Shown here: one piece after another, positions 9,338 to 15,828 of the stretch | Layout: each line of letters starts with the position of its first letter | Position numbering within the stretch: the stretch's first letter is position 1 | Assembly: GCF_008039875.1 (NCBI RefSeq) | Contig: NZ_VRUU01000004.1 | Coordinates: 62,001 to 126,000 of the forward strand | DNA from: Methylobacterium sp. WL119 | Lineage (GTDB): Bacteria > Pseudomonadota > Alphaproteobacteria > Rhizobiales > Beijerinckiaceae | Length of the DNA: 64,000 nucleotides | Direction of reading: 5' to 3' | Made by a program: the position numbers and the translations under genes | The notes under the pieces: model-generated | Seen by the model: the letters and a program-made list of their open reading frames with translations, nothing else | Told to the model about the DNA's origin: nothing | The model's database searches: none

Positions 9338-10909
9338 CTACTCCGCCGCGACGGGCAGGTCGCCCGCGCGCGAAAAGTCTTCGGGGAAATGGGTGATCGC
9401 GCTCATCACGGGCATCGGCGTGAGCCCGCCCATGGCGCAGAGCGAACCGTCGGTCATGACCTCACAGAGGTCGGCGATGACGGTGAGGTTCTTCTCCGGG
9501 CTGATCCCGGCGATGACCTTGTCCATCGTCTCGACGCCGCGGGTCGCGCCGATGCGGCACGGGGTGCACTTGCCGCAGGATTCCGTGGCGCAGAACTCGA
9601 AGGCGAAGCGGGCCTGCTTCGCCATATCGACGGTGTCGTCGAACACGACGATGCCGCCGTGGCCGACGAGACCCTTGTTGGCTGCCATCGCCTCGTAATC
9701 GAGGGGCGTGTCGAGCAGATGATCGGGGAAGTAGGCCCCGAGCGGGCCGCCGACCTGCACCGCGCGGACCGGGCGGCCGGAGAAGGTGCCGCCGCCGTAG
9801 CCCTCGATCACCTCGCGCAGCGTGATGCCGAAGGCGGTCTCGATCAGGCCGCCGTGCTTCACGTTGCCGGCGAGCTGGATCGGCAGGGTGCCGAGCGAGC
9901 GGCCCATGCCGTAATCGGCGTAGGCCTTGGCGCCGTGCTCCAGGATCCAGGGCGTCGCCGTGAAGGTCATCACGTTGTTGACGAGCGTCGGCTGGCCGAG
10001 GAAGCCCTTCAGCGCCGGGATCGGCGGCTTGGCGCGGACGATGCCGCGCTTGCCCTCGAGGCTCTCCAGCAGCGAGGTCTCCTCGCCGCAGATGTAGGCG
10101 CCGGCGCCGAGCCGCACCTCGAGGTGGAAGCTCTTGCCCGAGCCCATCACGTCGTCGCCGAGGACGCCCGCCGCGATGCCGTTGGCGATGGCCTCTTTCA
10201 GCGTCGCGAAGGCCTGCGGGTACTCGGAGCGCAGGTAGATGTAGCCCCGCGTCGCGCCGACGGCGACGGCAGCGATGGTCATGCCCTCGATGAGGTTGAA
10301 GGGGTCGCCCTCCATCATCATCCGGTCGGCGAAGGTGCCGGAATCGCCCTCGTCGGCGTTGCAGACCACGTATTTCTGGTGCGACTGCGCCAGCATCACC
10401 GTGTTCCACTTGATGCCGGCGGGAAAGCCGGCGCCGCCGCGGCCGCGCAGGCCGGATTCGCGGACCTCGCCGACGGTGCCCTCGGGGCCGAGCCGCAACG
10501 CGGCCTCGAGGCCGCGATAGCCGCCATGGGCCTTGTAGTCGTCGACCGAGACCGGATCGATCACGCCGCAGCGGTGGAAGGTGAGCCGCTGCTGGCGGGC
10601 GAGGAACGGGATCGCCTCCGGGTCGCCGAGGCGGAGCGGGTGGTCGCCGCCCTCCGCCAGGCCGGCATCGAGGAGCGCGTCGACGTCGGCGGGCGTCACC
10701 GGGCCGTAGGCGACGCGGCCCTCGGGGGTCGCGACCTCGATCATCGGCTCGAGCCAGAACAGGCCGCGCGAGCCGGTGCGGACGATCGACACGTCGAGGC
10801 CGCGGCGCTCGGCGCCGGAGAACAGCGCGCGGGCGACGCGGTTGGCGCCGAGGCCGAGGGCCACGGCGTCGCGGGGGACGTAGAGGGTGATGCTCATGGG
10901 GGTGCTCAT
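9338..10909 (-). CDS. fdsB: NAD-linked formate dehydrogenase beta subunit
   Basis: A 523-residue NADH-binding subunit homologous to NuoF fused to a thioredoxin-like N-terminus. The FMN motif RGRGGAGFPAG starts near residue 155, NADEGDSG is at 184-191, and the [4Fe-4S] ligands are C445, C448, C451 and C491. It passes electrons from the FdsA clusters through FMN to NAD+. ATG 10909 overlaps the fdsG stop as ATGA, which supports this start; a second ATG at 10897 is possible. Translational coupling with fdsG is likely. Confidence 0.96.
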   Translation of the reverse strand: MSTPMSITLYVPRDAVALGLGANRVARALFSGAERRGLDVSIVRTGSRGLFWLEPMIEVATPEGRVAYGPVTPADVDALLDAGLAEGGDHPLRLGDPEAIPFLARQQRLTFHRCGVIDPVSVDDYKAHGGYRGLEAALRLGPEGTVGEVRESGLRGRGGAGFPAGIKWNTVMLAQSHQKYVVCNADEGDSGTFADRMMMEGDPFNLIEGMTIAAVAVGATRGYIYLRSEYPQAFATLKEAIANGIAAGVLGDDVMGSGKSFHLEVRLGAGAYICGEETSLLESLEGKRGIVRAKPPIPALKGFLGQPTLVNNVMTFTATPWILEHGAKAYADYGMGRSLGTLPIQLAGNVKHGGLIETAFGITLREVIEGYGGGTFSGRPVRAVQVGGPLGAYFPDHLLDTPLDYEAMAANKGLVGHGGIVVFDDTVDMAKQARFAFEFCATESCGKCTPCRIGATRGVETMDKVIAGISPEKNLTVIADLCEVMTDGSLCAMGGLTPMPVMSAITHFPEDFSRAGDLPVAAE

Positions 10910-11379
10910 GCGCGCGCCTCGCTGAGGGCCGCGTCGAGGCTGTCGGCGGTGAGGCGTGCGATCGGCTCGCCGTCCACCAGCGCCGCCGGGGCGTTGGAGC
11001 ACAGGCCGAGGCAGTAGACCGGCTCGACCGTCGCGTTCCCGTCGGCGGTGGTGCCGTGCCAGCCGGTGCCGAGGCGCGACAGGATCTCGGCGTGCAGCCG
11101 GTCCGAGCCCATGGCCTGGCAGGCCTCGGCGCGGCACAGCTTCACCGCGTGCCGGCCGGTCGGGTGGGCGCGGAAGTCGTGGTAGAAGGTGATGCAGCCG
11201 TGGACCTCGGCCCGCGACAGGTTGAGCGCATCGGCGATCAGCGGCACCGCGCCGGCATCGACGTAGCCGAAGGTCTCCTGCAGCGCGTGCAGGATCGGAA
11301 GGGTGGCGCCTTCCAGGTGACGGTGCTCGGCGATGATCCCGGAAGCGCGCTGCGCATCCCAGGGCTCGAAACGCGGCAT
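10906..11379 (-). CDS. fdsG: NAD-linked formate dehydrogenase gamma subunit
   Basis: A 157-residue NuoE-like subunit with a thioredoxin-type [2Fe-2S] site formed by C82, C87, C123 and C127 (CRAEAC and CLGLC). It forms the diaphorase unit with FdsB. It is the first gene of the fdsG-B-A-D operon. A GGCAGGA ribosome-binding site lies about 6 bases before the ATG, and a candidate LysR box lies 54-68 bases upstream. Confidence 0.95.
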   Translation of the reverse strand: MPRFEPWDAQRASGIIAEHRHLEGATLPILHALQETFGYVDAGAVPLIADALNLSRAEVHGCITFYHDFRAHPTGRHAVKLCRAEACQAMGSDRLHAEILSRLGTGWHGTTADGNATVEPVYCLGLCSNAPAALVDGEPIARLTADSLDAALSEARA

Positions 11380-11827
11380 GATTTCCTGCCCAGATTGTTC
11401 CCGTTCTAAGTGGCGACTGGAACAGAAATGCCGATTGCATTCAATCGTGCAGATCGGTCGCTCGACAAAGGTCTTCTGTCGAAATCGAGGGTCCGGCCCT
11501 CTGCTTCCCTACGGACGAACCCGCGAGCGCGGCATTTTCAACACGTCCGATTTGTCATGCTGCACCGCAACAGAACGGAGCGTCGGAGCGCACGTCATGC
11601 TGCCGTGCAATAAACTACCGGTTCGCATTCCGGCCTCAACCCTCGGATGGTTCGGCCCACGTTCGTCTGCAACCATCGACGGGCACACCGAAACTTTCTT
11701 TTCGCCGGCATGAAACCCTGGACCAAAGCACGACTTGACAAGCCCTAAGGGCAGTCTTGGAGCTGTCCGTCAGGCTTACGACGGCGCTGGCAACGGGATG
11801 AATAGGGCGCCGAAGGTGACGAATTCC
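11380..11827. other. Intergenic region upstream of the fds operon
   Basis: About 450 bases of clearly lower GC than the surroundings separate fdsG (minus) from a small plus-strand ORF. It holds the fds control region at its left end. No tRNA fold and no convincing coding frame was seen in the rest. Confidence 0.6.
11433..11447 (-). promoter_or_regulatory. Candidate LysR box upstream of fdsG
   Basis: GATTGCATTCAATCG contains the inverted repeat GATTG-CATT-CAATC. It matches 13 of 15 bases of the site upstream of the OFA transporter (6002-6016), in the same orientation and at a similar distance from the start codon (54 versus 61 bases). The core TTG-N4-CAA resembles LysR-type recognition sequences. 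Confidence 0.5.
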
Positions 11828-11992
11828 ATGGTCAAGAGCGATCTCCACCCGCCGCATTCCGGGCCCGGGTCCGATCCGGTGCTCTACGGGGTGGCCGCCG
11901 GGCTCGCCGAGCTGTTCCCGCCGGTGACGGCGCACCCGCGCCCGGTCCACGATCGCGACCGGGCCGAGACCGACGAGCCCGACCAGGACTGA
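11828..11992 (+). CDS. Small hypothetical protein (54 aa)
   Basis: ATG 11828 opens a 54-residue frame starting MVKSDLHPPHSGPG, with strong G/C preference at third codon positions and an acidic C-terminus ending DEPDQD. The middle, VLYGVAAGLAELFPPVTAH, may form one helix. A GAAGG at 11811-11815 is a weak, distant ribosome-binding site. It is not recognised. The coding-like composition in an otherwise AT-richer gap supports it, but it could be chance. Confidence 0.4.
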   Translation: MVKSDLHPPHSGPGSDPVLYGVAAGLAELFPPVTAHPRPVHDRDRAETDEPDQD

Positions 11993-12058
11993 GGCGACGC
12001 GCCCCGAGCGCGCAACCCGACGCGTCTTCCGTCGGAGCGCGTCCCGCGGCGATCGTGA

Positions 12059-12913
12059 TCAGAGCGCGTCCCGCGCCGTGTCCTGCCAGCGCACCAGCGG
12101 GGTCGTGAGCGCGACCAGCAAAGCGTCGGCGAGCTTGCCCGCCACCGCGAAGGCGATGATCGCGGCGAGGATCTGCTCGGGCTTGGAGAATTGCTGGCCG
12201 TCGATCAGCAGGTAGCCGAGACCTTCGGACGCCCCCATCAGCTCGGCCGCGACCACGAACAGGAAGCCGAGCCCGAGGCCGGTGCGCAAGGCCGTGACGG
12301 TGGCCGGCAGCACCGCGGGCAGCAGGATGCGCCGCACCTGCGCCGCCCGCGACAGCCGGAAGATCCGCCCGACCTCGACGAGCTTGCGGTCGACCGAGGC
12401 GATGGCGCCCGCGACCCCGACATAGACGGGGAAGAACACCCCGACCGCGATCAGCATCACCTTCGGCGTCTCGAGGATGCCGAACCACAGGATGAACAGC
12501 GGCACCCAGGCGAGCGACGGCACCGCGCGCAACGCCTGCAGGCTCGGGTCGACGAGCCGGCGCAGGTCCGGCAGGGTCGCGGTCAGCGCGCCCGCGACGA
12601 TCCCCGCCGCCGCGCCGAGCGCGAAGCCGAGGCCGACGCGCACCAGCGTCGCGGAGACGTGCATCCACAGGTCGCCCGAGCGGGCGAGCTCCCACAGCGT
12701 CGCCGCGATTCGGCTCGGCGGCGGCAGCAGCCGCCCCTGCGCCAGGCCGGCACGGACCGCCGCCTCCCAGCCCAGAGCCAGCGCCAGCGGAAGCAGGAGG
12801 CCGAGGCCGGCCCGGCCCAAGCGCGGGGAGACCGCGCGTCCGGCCCGTGGGGCGGCGCTTGGCGCGAGGTTGGAAGCGGCGTTCGCCGCCGGAGCGGCCG
12901 CGGGTCCGGTCAT
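12059..12913 (-). CDS. ABC transporter permease, SsuC/TauC type
   Basis: A 284-residue binding-protein-dependent permease with about six membrane helices. The inner-membrane EAA-type loop is seen around VEVGRIFRLSRAAQVRRILLP. Similarity is to aliphatic sulfonate, taurine and nitrate permeases. An Ala/Pro-rich N-terminal tail of about 35 residues precedes the first helix. The matching binding protein is encoded at 13851-14834, but a LysE gene lies between and no ATPase gene is adjacent, so the transporter may rely on an ATPase encoded elsewhere. Confidence 0.85.
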   Translation of the reverse strand: MTGPAAAPAANAASNLAPSAAPRAGRAVSPRLGRAGLGLLLPLALALGWEAAVRAGLAQGRLLPPPSRIAATLWELARSGDLWMHVSATLVRVGLGFALGAAAGIVAGALTATLPDLRRLVDPSLQALRAVPSLAWVPLFILWFGILETPKVMLIAVGVFFPVYVGVAGAIASVDRKLVEVGRIFRLSRAAQVRRILLPAVLPATVTALRTGLGLGFLFVVAAELMGASEGLGYLLIDGQQFSKPEQILAAIIAFAVAGKLADALLVALTTPLVRWQDTARDAL

Positions 12914-12992
12914 CGGGCGTAGAGCTCGGAAAGGTGTGGCATCGGACCGTCGGGAGCTGGAGGGTCGGCGGCCCTATAGCACCGCCGCGGGC

Positions 12993-13625
12993 TCAGCGCC
13001 GCGCCTCGGTCGCCATCCGCACCGCGAGGCCGGCGAGCACGGTGCCCATCAGCCAGCGCTGCGCCACCATCCAGGCCGGGCGCCCGCCGAGGAAGCCGGC
13101 CACCGACCCGGCGGTGACGGCGAGCAGCGCGTTCACGCCGACGCTGATCCCGGTCTGCACCGACCCCAGCACCAGCGATTGCACCAGCACGCTGCCGTGC
13201 CCCGGCGTGATGAACTGCGGCAGCAGCGACAGGTACATCACCGCGATCTTCGGGTTGAGGAGGTTCGTCAGGAACCCCATCGCGAACAGCCGCCGCGGCC
13301 CGTCGGGCGGCAGCATCCGCGGCTGGAACGGCGAGCGCCCGCCCGGCCGCACCGCCTGCCAGGCCAGCCACAGCAGGTAGAGCGCGCCGGAAAGGCGCAG
13401 GGCGTCGTAGGCGAAGGGCACGGCGAGCAGCAGCGCGGTGATGCCGAAGGCCGCCGCCAGCATGTAGACGAGATACCCCGCCGCGACCCCGCCGAGCGAG
13501 ACCAGCCCGGCGCCCGCCCCCTGCGAGAGCGAGCGCGAGACCAGGTAGACCATGTTCGGCCCCGGCGTCAGCACCATGCCGAGGGAGACCAGCGCGAAGG
13601 CGAGGAGGTTCGTGATCTCGGGCAT
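12993..13625 (-). CDS. LysE/RhtB family amino-acid exporter
   Basis: A 210-residue membrane protein with about six helices and the family signature VLTPGPNMVYLVSRSL near residue 18. The LLNPKIAVMYLSLLPQF segment and the C-terminal AQRWLMG are also typical. It exports amino acids or small metabolites from the cytoplasm. ATG 13625 was chosen because the upstream in-frame extension covers a palindromic repeat. It is closely similar to the LysE protein at 23308-23934, and it interrupts the ABC transporter gene pair. Confidence 0.88.
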   Translation of the reverse strand: MPEITNLLAFALVSLGMVLTPGPNMVYLVSRSLSQGAGAGLVSLGGVAAGYLVYMLAAAFGITALLLAVPFAYDALRLSGALYLLWLAWQAVRPGGRSPFQPRMLPPDGPRRLFAMGFLTNLLNPKIAVMYLSLLPQFITPGHGSVLVQSLVLGSVQTGISVGVNALLAVTAGSVAGFLGGRPAWMVAQRWLMGTVLAGLAVRMATEARR

Positions 13626-13682
13626 GCCTCCGGTCGCTCCTGCTGTGTGCGTCGACCGAACCGTGGGCATATCGCGGCGCGG

Positions 13683-13778
13683 CCCCCCTCTCCCAGGGGG
13701 AGAGGGACAGGGTGAGGGGTGTGACCTTTCCGTCTGAGGCACGCCCCTCATCCCACCCTTCTCCCCCTGGGAGAAGGA
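13683..13778. repeat. Inverted pair of palindromic intergenic elements
   Basis: Two related elements of about 35 bases face each other. The first (about 13683-13719) contains CTCTCCCAGGGGGAGAG followed by GGGTGAGGGG. The second (about 13743-13778) is its near reverse complement, with CCCCTCATCCCACCC then CTCCCCCTGGGAG. Each core is itself palindromic. This is the structure of REP/BIME-like repeats. It lies between the LysE and binding-protein genes. Confidence 0.65.
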
Positions 13779-13850
13779 GCCGCGCTGCGGATCGCGCGGA
13801 CGATACGGCTCTGCGACGAACGATGCGAGCGGGGCTCGATACGCCCTCGC

Positions 13851-14834
13851 CTACCGCGCCGGGTTGAAGCGCGTGTCGATCAGCCCGTCGACGGCGGCGG
13901 GGACGTCGGTGCCGGCGGGGATGATGCCGGCCTGCTGCAGGGCGAGGCCGGCCGCCTGGATCGAGGCCGCCTGGGCCTTGCCGACCGCCGGCTCGGAGAG
14001 GTCGGTGCGGGCGACCTGCCGGGCGATCACCGGCTCGGGCAGCTTCGTGGCGGCGACCAGGGCCGCCTTCAGCGCGTCCGGGTTCTGGATCGCGAACAGC
14101 CGCGCCCGCTCGTAGGCGGCGATCACGGTGCGGACGAGCTCGGGGTTCTCCTGGGCGAACGCCTCGCGCACGTCGAGCAGGCCCCAGGTGTTGGCGCTCG
14201 CGTCGCGGAAGAACAGCACGTCGTCGTTCTCGATCTCGGCCGCGGCCATCATCGGGTCGAGGCCGGCCCAGGCGTCGACGTCGCCGCGGTCGAGCGCCGT
14301 GCGGCCGTCGGCGTGCTGGAGCAGGACGAGCTTGGCGTCGCGCTCGGTCAGGCCCGCGCCCTGGAGGGCGCGGATCAGGAAGATGTGCGGGTCGGTGCCG
14401 CGGGTCACCGCGATGCGCTTGCCCTTGAGGTCGGCGACCCGCGCGATGCCGCTGTCCTTGCGGGTGACGAGCGCGGTCCATTCCGGCCGCGAGTAGGCGT
14501 AGACCGCCTTGATCGGGTTGCCGTTGATGCGCGCCACGAGGGCGGCGGCGCCGGCCGAGGAGCCGAAGTCGATCGCGCCGGCATTGAGGAATTCGAGCGC
14601 CTTGTTGGAGCCGAGCGACTGGACCCAGCGCACGGTGATGCCCCTCGGCTTCAGCGCTTCCTCCAAAAACCCCTTGTCCTTCAGGACCAGCCCGACCGGG
14701 TTGTAGGTCGCCCAGTCGAGGCGGACCTCCTTGACCTCGGCGGCGCCGGCGGGCGCGGACAAGGCGGCGGGCAGGGCGACCGGGAGAGCGAGCGCGAGGG
14801 CGGCACCGAGAAGCGCGCGGCGGGCAAGGCGCAT
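13851..14834 (-). CDS. ABC transporter substrate-binding protein, SsuA type
   Basis: A 327-residue periplasmic binding protein. The twin-Arg-rich start, hydrophobic stretch and cleavage near AGA-AE around residue 32 form a signal peptide. The mature part has the aliphatic sulfonate/taurine-binding pattern (LDWATYNPVGLVLKDKG and SLGSNKALEFLNAGAIDFGSSAG). It captures a small sulfonate-like or related anionic ligand, exact ligand unknown, for the permease at 12059-12913. An AT-richer stretch at about 14880-14920 is the probable promoter region. Confidence 0.88.
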   Translation of the reverse strand: MRLARRALLGAALALALPVALPAALSAPAGAAEVKEVRLDWATYNPVGLVLKDKGFLEEALKPRGITVRWVQSLGSNKALEFLNAGAIDFGSSAGAAALVARINGNPIKAVYAYSRPEWTALVTRKDSGIARVADLKGKRIAVTRGTDPHIFLIRALQGAGLTERDAKLVLLQHADGRTALDRGDVDAWAGLDPMMAAAEIENDDVLFFRDASANTWGLLDVREAFAQENPELVRTVIAAYERARLFAIQNPDALKAALVAATKLPEPVIARQVARTDLSEPAVGKAQAASIQAAGLALQQAGIIPAGTDVPAAVDGLIDTRFNPAR

Positions 14835-14942
14835 GAGGACAGTCCTTTTCGGATCGGGCGTTTGATCCGAGCTAGGCCGGTGCGTTCTTTATGTCAAACG
14901 ACAATTCCGCAATATAGGACGCACAGCCGTGGATGATCGGCA

Positions 14943-15299
14943 TCAACCGAGTTGCAGGAACGCCGCGATCTTCGCCTTCACGTCATCGATCACGGCCGCC
15001 GGCGCGACGTCGACGAAGCGCGCGTAGCGCTCGGCCCAGGCGAGCGGCTTGCCCTGGTCCGCAAGGACGAAGCCGTGGATCTTCAGCCCGGACGGCAGGG
15101 CCACCTCGTAAGGGTAGCCACGTCCGCGGCTGGTGACCGGACACGCGAAGCAGCGCCCGACGAGGCCGTTGTAGGACCGCGGCGTGAGGACGAGCCCGGG
15201 CCGGGTGAAGCCCTGCTCGGTCCCAAGATGCGGACTGAACTCGAGGAAGATCAGGTCGCCGAGATCAGGGCAATAGGGCGGCTCACCAGATCTCGTCAC
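14943..15299 (-). CDS. mazF: MazF-type toxin, endoribonuclease
   Basis: A 118-residue toxin resembling E. coli MazF along its length. GDLIFLEFSPHLGTEQGFTRPGLV near the N-terminus holds the conserved substrate-loop region; VTSRGRGYPYEV and VLADQGKPLAW follow, and the C-terminus is helical. MazF toxins cleave mRNA at short sequences. GTG 15299 is chosen by alignment to MazF; it overlaps the antitoxin gene by 17 bases, which fits coupled translation. Confidence 0.88.
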   Translation of the reverse strand: MTRSGEPPYCPDLGDLIFLEFSPHLGTEQGFTRPGLVLTPRSYNGLVGRCFACPVTSRGRGYPYEVALPSGLKIHGFVLADQGKPLAWAERYARFVDVAPAAVIDDVKAKIAAFLQLG

Positions 15300-15528
15300 C
15301 GACCGTCCGCCCCTCGAACTGGTCGTCGTGCAGGTTCTCTTTGGTGATGCCGGCAAGCAGGCCGTCGAAGGTGTAGCGCGGCGGCTCTGCGCGCGGCGCG
15401 ATGACGATCCGCCCCTCCTCGACACTCAGTTCGGCCGTGCTGCCTTCAGCAGCGCCGACGTCTCGCAGGATCTGCGCCGGGATGCGGAGGGCGAGACTGT
15501 TGCCCCATCGGGAGAACTGAACGATCAC
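15283..15528 (-). CDS. mazE: MazE-type antitoxin (AbrB-fold)
   Basis: An 81-residue antitoxin with the AbrB-like N-terminal motif RWGNSLALRIPAQIL and an acidic C-terminal tail (ITKENLHDDQFEG) like the MazF-binding tail of E. coli MazE. GTG 15528 is preferred because AGGAG lies about 8 bases upstream and the resulting length matches MazE; ATG 15546 is an alternative. It normally represses its own operon together with the toxin. A palindrome 75 bases upstream is a candidate operator. Confidence 0.85.
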   Translation of the reverse strand: MIVQFSRWGNSLALRIPAQILRDVGAAEGSTAELSVEEGRIVIAPRAEPPRYTFDGLLAGITKENLHDDQFEGRTVGDEIW

Positions 15529-15602
15529 GCGCACCTCTCCTGGCATGGCTGTGACCAAGCTTCGAACGGCACCGTGCCGCGCTCGCATCAACGTATCGCC
15601 TT

Positions 15603-15612
15603 CGTATATACG
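15603..15612 (-). promoter_or_regulatory. Candidate mazEF operator / -10 region
   Basis: CGTATATACG is a perfect 10-base palindrome, AT-rich in a GC-rich setting, 75 bases before mazE. Its TATATAC core could double as a -10 element. Confidence 0.4.
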
Positions 15613-15828
15613 ATCCCCGGGACGGCGCGTCAAAGCTCGCCCACCGGCACCCCGCCCGCTCCGGCGGATCCGGATCGAGCGTGGCTTCGGCGTGGCTCTT
15701 GCTCGCGGCCCCTCGCCCGAGGCCCTTCGCTGACGAGCCCCGGCTCGAGGACCCTGGCTCGACGCCGCGCGCCTGTCCAGAAGCCCGGCCCCGCTGGCAG
15801 CACCGGCAGTTCATGCTAACGGGTACCC

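Noticed and set aside
6334-9396. Very long plus-strand open frame opposite fdsA (over 1000 codons)
   Set aside because: It is an antisense shadow caused by high GC at third positions. Its translation is His/Arg/Val/Leu-rich without domains, while fdsA opposite has every expected motif.
11380-11827. tRNA or small RNA in the AT-richer gap upstream of fdsG
   Set aside because: No cloverleaf with a TTC-type T loop and CCA-like end could be folded by eye; only the LysR-box candidate stood out.
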